A stretch of 64,000 bases of DNA from VXNE01 sp965200505 (GCA_965200505.1 OZ241343.1:2480001-2544000), one strand, 5' to 3'. Shown: positions 1 through 9,040, numbered from the stretch's first letter. Translations and numbers: made by a program. Notes: generated from the sequence alone by a model not told the origin.

Positions 1-578
1 TCTGGGACGAGATGGATCGCCTCGGCAAGGATCGCAACCCGTACCGCGCCGGTTTTCTGCAATTCGTCGCCGTGGGCGAGACCGAGCAGGAAGCGCTGGA
101 ACTCTACAAGGAACCGGCCGAGTACTTCTACGGCCGCTGCCTGCATGTGAACCCGAAGTGGGCATCGCCGGCCGGTTATCAATCCGAAGCGACCATTCGC
201 GCCAAGGTGCAGTCGCAAGTGGCGTTGGCGGCGCAGCGCAGCGCGGCCGCGCCGGCGGGTGCGCGGGGCGGGATGGGCGCGGCGCGGGATTGGCAGGACA
301 TCCTTGACCTTGGCTACGTGATCGCCGGCGATGCGGACCAAGTGGCCGAGCGCATCCGCGAGGTGTGCGTCAACTTGAACGTTGGCCATCTGATGCTGCT
401 GTGCCAGTTCGGCAACATGAGCACCGAACTCGCCAAGTACAACACCCGGCTCTACGCGGAAAGGGTGCTGCCGCAGATCCAAGATCTGTTCGACGACCAG
501 TGGCAGGACGACTGGTGGCCGAAACCCTTGGCGGAGCGCGCCACGCCACGTTCAACCGACACCGCGCAAGCGGCGTGA
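1..578 (+). CDS. LLM class flavin-dependent oxidoreductase, C-terminal part (5' end off the window)
   Basis: The frame is open from the first bases (Trp-Asp-Glu before the first Met at 12), so this is the tail of a gene that starts upstream. About 190 residues are visible. The stretch with DRLGKDRNPYRAGFLQFVAV and the closing LAKYNTRLYAERVLPQIQDL resemble the C-terminal half of luciferase-like monooxygenases, TIM-barrel enzymes that use FMN or F420. The final helix ending in 'VLPQIQDLF' is typical of the family. The substrate cannot be inferred. The stop codon overlaps the start of the downstream alpha/beta hydrolase in a TGATG arrangement, implying translational coupling and a shared catabolic role. 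Confidence 0.75.
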   Translation, partial: WDEMDRLGKDRNPYRAGFLQFVAVGETEQEALELYKEPAEYFYGRCLHVNPKWASPAGYQSEATIRAKVQSQVALAAQRSAAAPAGARGGMGAARDWQDILDLGYVIAGDADQVAERIREVCVNLNVGHLMLLCQFGNMSTELAKYNTRLYAERVLPQIQDLFDDQWQDDWWPKPLAERATPRSTDTAQAA

Positions 579-1423
579 TGCCACGCGAACGCTCCATCAC
601 GGTTGGTGGCCACCCGGTTCGGGTTTGGGAAGCGGGCGACAATCCCAGCGTTCCGCCGGCGGTCTTCTTCGCCGGCCTCGGCGGGCTGCCCCGGTGGTTG
701 CCCTTCCTAGACGAGCTGGCGGCTACCCGCCGTGTCATCGTGCCCTCGCTGCCGGGCTTCCCGGGCGCTCCAAACTTCCGCCATCTGGACAGTTTGCTCG
801 ATTGGGTCGTCCACGCCGTGGAAACGATTGAGGCGCTCGATGTGGAGCCCTCAGCCGGGGAGCGCGAGGGGCCTGCCCCTCGCAAGGGACAGCCCTTCGA
901 CCTGATCGGCAGTTCCGTCGGCGGCGCATTGGCCGCGGAGGTGGCGGCCATCGCCGGCGGCCTCGTGAACCGGCTAGTGCTGATCGCACCGTTCGGCTGC
1001 TTCAATGCGGACGATCCCGCCGCCGACATCTGGGCGCAGGTGCCGGGCCCGGACGCCATCCCCAACCTGGTGTGCGAGAACCCGGAGAACTGGAAGCAGG
1101 CGTGGGAAGTGCCGGAGGACGCAGAAGCCATCGACTGGCAGGTGATGCAGAGCCGCGCCATGGAAGCCGCCGCCCGCCTGCTGTTCCCGTTCGGCGACAC
1201 CGGTGTGCTCAACCGCCTGCACCGCGTCCATCACCCCACGTTGCTGCTGCGCGGCGAGCAAGACCGCGTGTTGCCGGCCTCCTACAACCAGCGCTTCGCC
1301 CACGCGCTGGCCGGGCCGGTGTACACGGCCACGATCGCCGACGCCGGCCATCTGCCCGAACTCGACGCGCCAGAAACGCTGGCCCGGGAGATCAACGCAT
1401 TTCTGGCGGATCAGCGGCTGTGA
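578..1423 (+). CDS. alpha/beta hydrolase
   Basis: Protein of 281 residues with the alpha/beta-hydrolase plan: an early oxyanion-hole region (FFAGLGGLPRW), the nucleophile elbow GSSVGG (G-x-S-x-G), a late Asp in RGEQDRVLP and the catalytic His in DAGHLPELD near the C-terminus. A longer open frame runs upstream, but the ATG at 578 overlaps the preceding stop (TGATG) and begins a normal family N-terminus, so I chose it. Coupling to an LLM oxidoreductase suggests hydrolysis of an oxygenated intermediate. That link is inference, and the substrate is unknown. Confidence 0.8.
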   Translation: MPRERSITVGGHPVRVWEAGDNPSVPPAVFFAGLGGLPRWLPFLDELAATRRVIVPSLPGFPGAPNFRHLDSLLDWVVHAVETIEALDVEPSAGEREGPAPRKGQPFDLIGSSVGGALAAEVAAIAGGLVNRLVLIAPFGCFNADDPAADIWAQVPGPDAIPNLVCENPENWKQAWEVPEDAEAIDWQVMQSRAMEAAARLLFPFGDTGVLNRLHRVHHPTLLLRGEQDRVLPASYNQRFAHALAGPVYTATIADAGHLPELDAPETLAREINAFLADQRL

Positions 1424-1537
1424 CCGAGCCCATCCGCGCAGCGCGTGCCCCGAGCGCCATCCTCAAGGTCGCGCTTGCATCCAGTGCCACATAATGGTTT
1501 TATACACAGTATCCAACAGACCCATGGAGGCGGAAGC

Positions 1538-2347
1538 GTGAGCACCGCAACGGTCTTCAAGGGGGATTGCGCGGAGGTCATCGCCGAGCACCTCGCCCCC
1601 TTCTCGGTCAATCTCATCGTCACGTCCCCGCCCTACGCGGATCAGCGCAACGGCAACTACGGCGGCATCCACCCGAATCGCTATGTCGAGTGGTTCCTGC
1701 CCAAATCAAAGGCGTTCATGCAGTGTCTCGCAGCCGACGGATCGTTCGTCCTGAACATCAAGGAGAAGGCGGTCGGCGGCGAAAAACACCGCTATGTGTA
1801 CGACTTGGTGTTGGCAATGCGCGATCAAGGCTGGCGGCTGGTGGACGAATACTGCTGGCACAAGCGCAACTGCTACCCCGGCAAGTGGCCGAACCGCTTC
1901 CGCGACTCGTGGGAACGGCTGTACCACTTCACCTTGAGCCCCGCCTTCAAGATGCGGCAGGAGTCCGTGATGGTGCCGATGGGCGACTGGAAGCACGCGA
2001 GACTCGCCAACTTGTCAGACACGGACCGCATAAGAGACCTATCGAAACACGAAAACGGCTTTGGCAAGCGGGTGGAGAACTGGGTGGGCCGGAACATGGC
2101 CTATCCCACCAACGTCCTGCACATGGCCACCGAGTGCGGTTTCAAGGGGCATCCTGCAGCGTTCCCCAAGGCTTTGCCGACATGGTTCATCAAGCTGTTC
2201 ACCGACGAGGGCGACACCGTGCTTGACCCCTTCGCCGGCAGTGGCACCACACTGACTGCGGCGTTGGAGTTGGATAGGGATGCCATCGGCATCGACACCG
2301 ATCCTGAATACTGCAAGGCCATGCGCGATGCCATCTCCGCATCCTGA
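1538..2347 (+). CDS. type II DNA methyltransferase (beta-class motif order)
   Basis: Protein of 269 residues that methylates DNA using S-adenosylmethionine. The catalytic motif TSPPY is at residues 29-33 and the AdoMet-binding motif DPFAGSGTT at about 230-238, the beta-class order (motif IV before motif I). SPPY is commonest in N4-cytosine enzymes, but N6-adenine cannot be excluded. The GTG at 1538 is preferred because GGAGG lies seven bases upstream and it puts TSPPY close to the N-terminus; the frame is open further upstream to 1445. The gene overlaps the following endonuclease gene by 20 bases, so the two form a restriction-modification pair. The recognition sequence cannot be read from the protein. 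Confidence 0.85.
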   Translation: MSTATVFKGDCAEVIAEHLAPFSVNLIVTSPPYADQRNGNYGGIHPNRYVEWFLPKSKAFMQCLAADGSFVLNIKEKAVGGEKHRYVYDLVLAMRDQGWRLVDEYCWHKRNCYPGKWPNRFRDSWERLYHFTLSPAFKMRQESVMVPMGDWKHARLANLSDTDRIRDLSKHENGFGKRVENWVGRNMAYPTNVLHMATECGFKGHPAAFPKALPTWFIKLFTDEGDTVLDPFAGSGTTLTAALELDRDAIGIDTDPEYCKAMRDAISAS

Positions 2348-3080
2348 GTGGTGGCGGCGGGCCGAGCCCGACATCCATGCGGCCGTCCGCGAATTCGCCA
2401 CATGGATGCGAGACAAGGTGGCCGAGATCAAGCCGCATAACCTGATAGTCAAGAATCCGTATCTGTTTCGCGCCCGGGCACCGGAAGACGCCGAACAACT
2501 GGCCAGCAGGCTCATCGACGCATTCCTCTCCTCAAGCGAGGAGACGCACTTTGGAGACATTCTCGAACAGGTCGCAATCGTCATTTGCCGGGAAGCCAGG
2601 GGCGGATGGAAGTCAAGCGCATACGGCATAGATCTGGAGTACGACGACGGACCAGCTTCGGTACGCAACATCGTCCAGATCAAGTCCGGCACCAATTGGG
2701 GCAACTCGAGTCAGCGCAAGAAGCTGGTCTCTGACTTCCAATCCGCAGCGAAGACCTTGCGGCAGGGAAGCGGGCAGGTGGTGGTGCAGGCCATCGAGGG
2801 AATCTGCTACGGGCCAAGCGGCAGGAAGGACTTCGGATCGCACATACGACTGGTAGGCAACGTGTTTTGGCACGAAATCAGCGGCTGGCCGAACACCGGC
2901 CGTGCCGTTTTGACAATCGTAGGGCACCACGCCTCGAACGGGTTATCCGAAGTGCTCGACGAAGCGCGTTCCAACGTCGTCGCCTACCTGCAAAGATCGG
3001 GTGCGGCATCGAACGGCCGAATCGATTGGGACAGGTTGTTCGATATCATCATGATGCCCACGCAGGAGCGGCCGAGGTGA
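2328..3080 (+). CDS. type II restriction endonuclease, PmeII-like family
   Basis: Protein of about 250 residues encoded directly after, and overlapping, the methyltransferase. The central region has the layout of a PD-(D/E)xK nuclease: G-I-D-L-E at about 100-104 (Asp102) followed by V-Q-I-K-S-G (Lys119). The block IKSGTNWGNSSQ, with a later CYG and FWxxISG, matches my recollection of the PmeII family of type II restriction enzymes. The ATG at 2328 lies inside the methyltransferase gene; a start at 2280 in the same frame is possible but would overlap more. The nuclease role rests on the motif plus context; the family name is from memory. No controller protein was seen. Confidence 0.75.
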   Translation: MPSPHPEWWRRAEPDIHAAVREFATWMRDKVAEIKPHNLIVKNPYLFRARAPEDAEQLASRLIDAFLSSSEETHFGDILEQVAIVICREARGGWKSSAYGIDLEYDDGPASVRNIVQIKSGTNWGNSSQRKKLVSDFQSAAKTLRQGSGQVVVQAIEGICYGPSGRKDFGSHIRLVGNVFWHEISGWPNTGRAVLTIVGHHASNGLSEVLDEARSNVVAYLQRSGAASNGRIDWDRLFDIIMMPTQERPR

Positions 3081-3153
3081 CAACGCGCAAGCCGGTTCCG
3101 CCCGAACCATAGCTGCCTGCCGGCAGCTTGATGAACCGGCTGCCCAGGTTCGC

Positions 3154-3411
3154 TCAAGCGGTGCCTCGCGCCGCCCGTGCCTGCGCCAAGTCGTAGATGG
3201 CCTGTACGCGAAGCCAATGCTCCGCGGTGCTCCAACCAACGTCTTCCAGCGCAAGGGCGAGGGCCGGCGAAATCCCATGCTTGCCGTTCAGCGGGCGCGA
3301 CAGCGATGTGCGCCCAACGCCGAGACGCTCGGCGGCGGCGGCGGCCACGGTCCAGTTGGACTCTTCAATGCAGCTACGCACGAGTTTTCCGGGATGGGGA
3401 GGATCGAACAT
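3154..3411 (-). CDS. higA: HigA-family addiction module antitoxin, orphan
   Basis: Small protein of 85 residues with an XRE-type helix-turn-helix: the segment LGVGRTSLSRPLNGKHGISP holds the recognition helix, and the C-terminal GWSTAEHWLRVQAIYDLAQ is characteristic of HigA antitoxins. An upstream TTG (3417) is possible, but the ATG at 3411 is favoured. HigB toxin normally sits just upstream in the same operon. Here the upstream neighbour is the unrelated ctpA gene, whose stop lies only seven bases away, so no toxin partner is visible. A conserved LNG context residue pair reads 'RPLNG' rather than the usual 'RLLNG'. It may be a solitary regulator. Confidence 0.8.
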   Translation of the reverse strand: MFDPPHPGKLVRSCIEESNWTVAAAAAERLGVGRTSLSRPLNGKHGISPALALALEDVGWSTAEHWLRVQAIYDLAQARAARGTA

Positions 3412-3418
3412 CGGCAAC

Positions 3419-4582
3419 TCAACCCCGCTTCAATTCACGCAGGGCCTCGGCCAACAGGCGGCGGTCGTAGTCGGCGCGGGTGGCGTCTTCGGGAAAGGGC
3501 ACCGCCACATCGGGTTGGACACCGGATTCGGCGATGGAGTTGCCATTCGGCGTGTAGTAGTGCGCGGTGGTGAGCTTCAGTGCCCGGCGGTTGGCGAGTG
3601 GCAGCACGATCTGCACCGAGCCTTTGCCGTAGCTTGGGGTGCCGAGCAGCACGGCGCGGCCGTGGTGCTGCAAAGCGCCGGCGACCACCTCTGAGGCGGA
3701 CGCGGAACGGCCGTTGATGAGCACCGCCAACGATGCGCCGGCCAGCAAGTCCTCACCGCTCGCCTCGAAGCGGCCTTCGCTGGTGGGTTCGCGGCCCTCG
3801 GTGTAAACGATGAGTCCTTGGCCGAGGAAGGCATCCGCCACATCCACCGCGGCGCCGAGGATGCCGCCCGGGTTGTCGCGCAAGTCCAGCACCAAGCCGT
3901 CCAGCGCGGCACCGGCCTCAGCAGCCAGTTCGTCAACGGCGGCGCGGACATCTGCCGGCGTTTGCCTTTGGAACTCGGAGATGCGGACATAGCCGTAACC
4001 GGGCTCGATGAGGTGTGAGCGCACCGTGCGAATCGGGATGGCCTCGCGCACCAGTTCCACATCCCACGGTGCCGGCTCGCCGGCGCGGCGGATGCGCAGG
4101 GTGAGATCGGTGCCGGGGGCGCCGCGGAGGTCCGCCACGGCGTCGCGCACCGTGCGCCCCTGCAGCGAACGGCCATCCACTTCAATGATGGCGTCGCCGG
4201 CCTTGAGCCCGGCCGCGGCCGCCGGCGTGCCGGCAATCGGCGCGATCACGGTTATGTGCCCCGCCACGAAACCGATCTCCACCCCGATGCCGCCGAAGTG
4301 CCCTTCATCCTCTTCGCGCATCACCGCCACCTCGTCCACCTCAAGGTATGCCGAGTGGGGGTCGAGCCCGCGCAGGATGCCGGCGATGGCGCGCTCAACC
4401 AGCGCGTCTTCGGCGATGGGCTCCACATAGGAATCGCGCACCGCCTTCAGGACGATGGGCAAGGCCGCACCGACTGGCGCCGGCAGCGTCGGGCGCAACG
4501 CCCAAAAGACGTACACGCCCAGCATCACGCCCAAGGCCATCGCGGCGATGAGGCCCACGAGTGTCGAGGTGCGAACAGACAT
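3419..4582 (-). CDS. ctpA: S41-family C-terminal processing peptidase (CtpA/Prc-like)
   Basis: Protein of 387 residues, anchored or exported through an N-terminal hydrophobic segment (about residues 8-29). A PDZ domain covers about 95-175. The S41 catalytic core follows, with the nucleophile Ser295 in GRSASASE and the general base Lys320 in SYGKGSVQ, exactly 25 residues apart as in Prc. It cleaves non-polar C-termini of periplasmic proteins, often murein hydrolases. It is the last gene of gpmI-envC-ctpA, a common gammaproteobacterial order. A TAGAAT hexamer lies ten bases before the ATG, so the gene may also have its own promoter. Confidence 0.92.
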   Translation of the reverse strand: MSVRTSTLVGLIAAMALGVMLGVYVFWALRPTLPAPVGAALPIVLKAVRDSYVEPIAEDALVERAIAGILRGLDPHSAYLEVDEVAVMREEDEGHFGGIGVEIGFVAGHITVIAPIAGTPAAAAGLKAGDAIIEVDGRSLQGRTVRDAVADLRGAPGTDLTLRIRRAGEPAPWDVELVREAIPIRTVRSHLIEPGYGYVRISEFQRQTPADVRAAVDELAAEAGAALDGLVLDLRDNPGGILGAAVDVADAFLGQGLIVYTEGREPTSEGRFEASGEDLLAGASLAVLINGRSASASEVVAGALQHHGRAVLLGTPSYGKGSVQIVLPLANRRALKLTTAHYYTPNGNSIAESGVQPDVAVPFPEDATRADYDRRLLAEALRELKRG

Positions 4583-4592
4583 GGCGCAGCCG

Positions 4593-4598
4593 ATTCTA
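4593..4598 (-). promoter_or_regulatory. candidate -10 element for ctpA
   Basis: Reading leftward the hexamer is TAGAAT, and the ctpA ATG follows ten bases later. No clear -35 was found. If used, the transcript would have almost no 5' leader, like several other genes in this window. Confidence 0.35.
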
Positions 4599-4650
4599 TC
4601 TTTCCCGGTTAGCTGGGCCGGTCATCGCTGTGGGTCGGCGGACGCGGGCA

Positions 4651-5799
4651 TCACCGAGGTTGGGTGCGCTCAAGCCAAGCCAGCGGATCGGTGGGCTGGC
4701 CGTCGCTGCGCACCTCGAAGTAGAGGCCGCTGCGGGTCTCCCCGCCGCTGTTGCCGGCGGCGGCGATGGGCTCTCCGCTCTCCACCCAATCGCCGGCGCC
4801 CTTGAAGAGGTCGTCCGCGTTGCCATATAGGGAAAGGTGCCCGTCGCCGTGGTCCACGATGGCGAGAAAGCCAAAACCGCGCAACCAATCGGCGAACACC
4901 ACGCGACCGCTGTGAACAGCGTACACCTCGGCGCCGGCGTCGGCCTCGAAATAGACGCCTTCCCAGCGCATGCGACCGCCGGCGCGTGGCTCGCCAAAGT
5001 GTTGCGCCAACCGGCCGGCCACGGGCCAGCGCAAACTGCCTTTGCTGGCGACGAACGCCGTTGTCGGCGCGTCTCGCGCTTGTTCGCGCAACCTCGCGAG
5101 CAGGGCTTCCATGCGGCGTCGATCTTCCGCCAGCCGGTCGCGCGCTTCGCGGCGGCTGCCCACATCGCCGCGCAAACGCGCGAGGAGTTGCTCGCGCTCG
5201 CGCCGCTGCCCAATGAGTGCCACCCGCCGCCCGGCCAATGCCTCCTGTTGTGCGGTGAGCGCCTCGCGCCGCGATGCGACGGCGCTTTCGTTTTCGTCGA
5301 TGGCCGCCAACGTCTCCCGATAGGCGTCGATGGCGCCGAGCCGCGCCCGGCTGAAATAGCCGTGGTAGCGGATCATGCGGTCGAAGTCGTCCGGGTCTTG
5401 CTGATTCAAGAGCAGCTTGAAGAAGTCCTGCCCTGCGTAGCGCCAAGCGTCGCGGGCGTGACGGGCGATGCGGCGCGCCTGCTCGGCGCGGCGACGGTCT
5501 ATGGTCTCGCGCTCGCCAGCCAAGCGCGTGAGGCTCTGTCTTGTCTGCGCCAATGCGCGTTCGATGCGCCGCGCCTCGCCGCTCAGCCCGGCAATGCGCT
5601 CGTCCGCGGCGGCGATGCGCCGTTCGGCATCGGCCAAGCGCTGGCCGGCTTCATCCAGCCAAGCGTCGAGGGCATTGAGCTCCTTCACCACGTCGGCGAG
5701 GCGCTCGGCCGCCTGTGTCTCTTCCTGCGCGGCGCCGGCGCTGAGGGCGAAGCCCGCAACCAGCGCCAGGCCCGCGCCCATGCGGACGCGGAGGATCAA
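4651..5799 (-). CDS. envC: murein hydrolase activator EnvC, degenerate LytM domain
   Basis: Exported protein of 382 residues: a signal peptide to about residue 24, a long coiled coil (about 25-245) and a C-terminal LytM/M23 domain. The domain has lost the zinc ligands of active peptidases: the usual first His position reads RWEGVYF and the usual HxH reads LYFEVRS. This is the EnvC condition: the protein does not cut peptidoglycan but activates amidases AmiA/AmiB at the division septum. The start codon overlaps the gpmI stop by four bases. The gpmI-envC-ctpA order is typical. Confidence 0.92.
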   Translation of the reverse strand: MILRVRMGAGLALVAGFALSAGAAQEETQAAERLADVVKELNALDAWLDEAGQRLADAERRIAAADERIAGLSGEARRIERALAQTRQSLTRLAGERETIDRRRAEQARRIARHARDAWRYAGQDFFKLLLNQQDPDDFDRMIRYHGYFSRARLGAIDAYRETLAAIDENESAVASRREALTAQQEALAGRRVALIGQRREREQLLARLRGDVGSRREARDRLAEDRRRMEALLARLREQARDAPTTAFVASKGSLRWPVAGRLAQHFGEPRAGGRMRWEGVYFEADAGAEVYAVHSGRVVFADWLRGFGFLAIVDHGDGHLSLYGNADDLFKGAGDWVESGEPIAAAGNSGGETRSGLYFEVRSDGQPTDPLAWLERTQPR

Positions 5800-7313
5800 G
5801 CGCCGCGCCGCATCGCGGACGCCCTGATGAGGGAACGCCCAGTCATTTCGCGGGGTTGAGGCAAACCCATGAGCGCGAGCAAGGTGGGTGCCACGTCGGA
5901 CAAACTGCCCGGCTCCAGTTCAACCGCTTGGCCGCCGACATATACGAGGGGTATGGGCGAAGCGGTGTGCGCCGTGTGCGGCTGCCCGGCGGCCACATCC
6001 CGCATCTCTTCCGCGTTGCCGTGATCCGCGGTGACGAGGCATTGCCCATCCTTCCCGTGCAGCGCCGCCACGATGCGGCCCAAACATTCGTCCACCGCTT
6101 CCACGGCGGCCACCGCGGCGTCGAACACGCCGGTGTGCCCCACCATGTCCGCGTTGGCGAAATTGCACACGATGAGGTCGTGGCGGTCCGCCTCGATGGC
6201 TTGCACCAGCCGATCCGTCACGGCATGGACGCTCATCGCGGGCTCTTGATCGTAGGTGGCGACCTTCGGCGACGGCACGAGGATGTGATCTTCGCCGGGA
6301 AACGGCGCTTCGCGGCCACCCGAGAAGAAGAACGTGACGTGCGCGTACTTCTCCGTTTCGGCGATGCGCAGCTGGCGCAGGCCCAAGCGGCTGACGTGTT
6401 CGCCCAAAGTGTTCGCCAGCGGTTCCGGCGCGAAGGCGCAGGGGGCGTCGATGTCGTCCGCGTAGCGTGTCAGCGTCACGAAGCTGCCCAAAGCCGGGCG
6501 GCGCGACCGGGCAAAGCCGGTGAACGCCGCCGCGGTGAAGGCCCGCGTGAGCTGACGGGCGCGATCGGCGCGGAAGTTCATGAACGCCACCGCGTCGCCA
6601 TCGCGGATGGTGCGCGGCGCCGTGCCGTTGGGGCAGATGAGCGTCGGCGTCACGAACTCATCGCCGCGGCCTTGGGCATAGGCATCTTGCAGCGCTTGCA
6701 ACGCATCATCGTGCCGCGGCGCCTCCGCCCCGCCCACGAGCATCTCGAAGGCGGCTTGGGTGCGCTGCCAACGTTCGTCCCGATCCATGGCGTAGTAGCG
6801 TCCGCAGATGGAGGCCACCCGGTCGCCAAAGCGCTCGAGCGATGCCGCGGCGCTGCGTGGCGGCGTGTCCCGCCCGTCGAGAAAGGCGTGCAGGTGCGTC
6901 TTGACGCCGGCGCCCTCGGCCAACCGGATCAATGCGTCGATGTGATCCTCATGGCTGTGGACGCCGCCGGGCGACAAGAGGCCCAAAACGTGCAACGCGC
7001 CCCCCTTGGCTCGCTCGATGGCGCCGTTCAAGGCCGCGTTCGCGGCGAAGCTGCCGTCCGCCAGAGCATGGTCGATGCGGGACAGATCCTGATGCACCAC
7101 GCGGCCGGCGCCGAGGTTCATGTGCCCCACTTCAGAGTTGCCCATCTGCCCCGCCGGCAGGCCCACAGCCTCGCCGGAAGCACAGAGGAGCGTGTGCGGC
7201 GCCGAGCGCCAAAGCCGCTCCCAATGGGGTGCGCGGGCGGCGCGGATGGCGTTGTGCTCAGCCGCCTCGCGGTGGCCCCAGCCATCGAGCACGAGGAGCA
7301 GCGTTGTGGACAT
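5796..7313 (-). CDS. gpmI: 2,3-bisphosphoglycerate-independent phosphoglycerate mutase
   Basis: Cytoplasmic glycolytic enzyme of 505 residues that interconverts 3- and 2-phosphoglycerate with a Mn-bound phosphoserine. Visible motifs are the metal-binding LVLDGWG at the N-terminus, the phosphoserine loop GNSEVGHMN (Ser60), and the C-terminal metal ligands in NFANADMVGHTG and TADHGNAEEM. Length matches the family. The ATG at 7313 is used because the frame upstream (to 7343) adds only a basic non-conserved stretch. First gene of the gpmI-envC-ctpA unit. Confidence 0.95.
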   Translation of the reverse strand: MSTTLLLVLDGWGHREAAEHNAIRAARAPHWERLWRSAPHTLLCASGEAVGLPAGQMGNSEVGHMNLGAGRVVHQDLSRIDHALADGSFAANAALNGAIERAKGGALHVLGLLSPGGVHSHEDHIDALIRLAEGAGVKTHLHAFLDGRDTPPRSAAASLERFGDRVASICGRYYAMDRDERWQRTQAAFEMLVGGAEAPRHDDALQALQDAYAQGRGDEFVTPTLICPNGTAPRTIRDGDAVAFMNFRADRARQLTRAFTAAAFTGFARSRRPALGSFVTLTRYADDIDAPCAFAPEPLANTLGEHVSRLGLRQLRIAETEKYAHVTFFFSGGREAPFPGEDHILVPSPKVATYDQEPAMSVHAVTDRLVQAIEADRHDLIVCNFANADMVGHTGVFDAAVAAVEAVDECLGRIVAALHGKDGQCLVTADHGNAEEMRDVAAGQPHTAHTASPIPLVYVGGQAVELEPGSLSDVAPTLLALMGLPQPREMTGRSLIRASAMRRGA

Positions 7314-7406
7314 GGGGCGGTGGCGGGTGCGGGTTCGAGCCAAGCGCGAATTATGCTGGAAAACCCGGTGCGCCGGCGTTGCGGCGTCGAACGCTGGGTG
7401 TGGCGT

Positions 7407-8990
7407 TCATGGCCCGGCGCTTGGTCGCGTGGGCGGCGCATAGGCGTTTGGCGGATGACGCGGCACTGTCCACTTGGGCCGGAACCACCGTCGCCAGCCC
7501 CAGCGGGCGAGCCAGCGGACGAACCACCAAGCCTCGCGGAGGCTATGCAGATCGTCGGCGCGGTGCAGGACATATCGCCACCGGCCGGGCAGGCCCAGCG
7601 CCTTGTTCGACGGTGTGCTGGCCAACACGGCGTTCGGGGTGGTGAGCCCGGGTTGCCCTCGCCTCAGTTGGCGGGCCGTTCCGAACGCCGTTGGCGGCCG
7701 CCCGGTGCGCCGCGCCCGGTGCAGTGCCCAGGAACGGGCAATGGTGACTTCCGTGCCATCAGGCAACGTAACGGTGGCAATGGCGGCGTCCCGCAGCGCT
7801 CGATGCAAACGATGCACCAAGTGTGGCGCCGTGGCACTCGCCGGCAGGGTCACATGCAGCGGCGACACAGGGAACTCGTCGAGCGCCGCTCGCATGGGTG
7901 CCACGCGCACCCGCGCATCGGCATCGAACGCGTCGCGCAGCCGCTGTAAATACTCGTGGTTCTCCGCCTCCGCCACCTCGATGCGAACAACGAGGTCATG
8001 CAGTCGGTCCGTGAGGACGCGGGTCGTGGCGGCCATCACCTGTTCGGCGGAGCAGCACCCGGCTTGGATGGTCACGACGCAGCGCGGCACTTGATAGATG
8101 CGGCCCGCGCCGGTGCCGCGAAACGCCGGGTGGGCGATGAGTTGCGCCACCTTGCCGCGCTGGGCCCGTGCCGAACGCCGCTTCGCTCCCTGCCCGTCGG
8201 CCATGCGCCCTTGGTGCCACACCAGCGCTTCCCGCACCGGCGCCAACAAGGCGCCTTGGACATAAGCCCGCCAAGCGAACTCCTCTTCGTCGAACCCCCA
8301 CCGCGTGAAGGTTTCGTCGCTGCCGCCCACGGCCCAATAGAAGGTGCGGCCCACCCCAAAGTTGCCGCCCACCACGGCGCGGAACAGATCATCGGCGCGC
8401 GCCGTCAGCTCATTGGTGCGCACCATGTAGTGTTCGTTCTCGTGGGCGGGCGGGTCCGCCGGGCGGCCGGCGCACAACTCCCAAACGGTGCCCGTCCGCT
8501 GTCGGATGGCCTCGGCGTCCAGGTCGTCCACTGCCACATGGGCACGGAACCCCACCGTCAGCACATCACTGATTGAGTGGTGCCACCGCGCATGCGCCGC
8601 CATCCAGCCGGCTTCCGGCAGCGAATCACCGTCCAGGAACAGGATGATGGGGTGCGCCGCGGCGCGGGCACCGGTGTTGCGGGCCCGCGCCACCCCGTGG
8701 CCACGCCGCGCTTGGCGCACCAAACGCACGTTTAGAGGCGATGACGGCAGCGCCAGCGGCGGCTCGGAGCCATCGTCAACGATCACCACCTCCATGAGGT
8801 CGCGCGGGTAGGTCTGCCCCTCCAACGCCGCCAAGGTGCGCCGCAAAACGGCTCGCGGCGTGCGATGGCAGGGCATGACCACGCTGACGCCGAGCGCCGG
8901 CGTGAACGCCGCCGGCGACGCCAGCGCCACTCGGCGCCAATCGTTGTAGGGCACATCGACGGGTTTGGGCGGGGACACGGGCTTGCGCAC
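7407..8990 (-). CDS. family 2 (GT-A) glycosyltransferase with C-terminal extension
   Basis: Protein of 527 residues. The first ~290 residues form a GT2 domain: VSVVMPCHRTP at the start of the fold, VVIVDDGS, RNTGARAA, the DGDS metal/nucleotide motif, and later GWGFDEEEFAWR, an acceptor/base region seen in GT2 enzymes. There is no membrane segment, so it is probably cytoplasmic. Residues ~290-430 hold a second module I cannot assign, and the C-terminus is basic and Trp-rich. It could act on a capsule or lipopolysaccharide precursor. The start is GTG, seven bases after a TACAAT hexamer, with no Shine-Dalgarno sequence. Confidence 0.8.
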   Translation of the reverse strand: MRKPVSPPKPVDVPYNDWRRVALASPAAFTPALGVSVVMPCHRTPRAVLRRTLAALEGQTYPRDLMEVVIVDDGSEPPLALPSSPLNVRLVRQARRGHGVARARNTGARAAAHPIILFLDGDSLPEAGWMAAHARWHHSISDVLTVGFRAHVAVDDLDAEAIRQRTGTVWELCAGRPADPPAHENEHYMVRTNELTARADDLFRAVVGGNFGVGRTFYWAVGGSDETFTRWGFDEEEFAWRAYVQGALLAPVREALVWHQGRMADGQGAKRRSARAQRGKVAQLIAHPAFRGTGAGRIYQVPRCVVTIQAGCCSAEQVMAATTRVLTDRLHDLVVRIEVAEAENHEYLQRLRDAFDADARVRVAPMRAALDEFPVSPLHVTLPASATAPHLVHRLHRALRDAAIATVTLPDGTEVTIARSWALHRARRTGRPPTAFGTARQLRRGQPGLTTPNAVLASTPSNKALGLPGRWRYVLHRADDLHSLREAWWFVRWLARWGWRRWFRPKWTVPRHPPNAYAPPTRPSAGP

Positions 8991-8997
8991 CTAAGCG

Positions 8998-9003
8998 ATT
9001 GTA
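8998..9003 (-). promoter_or_regulatory. candidate -10 element of a leaderless GT2 transcript
   Basis: TACAAT reading leftward, followed after seven bases by the GTG start of the glycosyltransferase gene. No ribosome-binding sequence lies between. Transcription would begin at or next to the start codon. Confidence 0.45.
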
Positions 9004-9040
9004 GTGGGGCACGGCACCCACTGAAGCAACGGCACACCGT

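Noticed and set aside
1490..1525. LexA-like box upstream of the methyltransferase (half-site ACTGTGTATAAAA).
   Set aside because: Only one CTGT half-site; no ACAG partner at the required N8 spacing.
5856..7949. 697-codon frame on the plus strand across gpmI and the GT2 gene.
   Set aside because: It lies antisense to the well-supported gpmI gene and has no recognisable domain.
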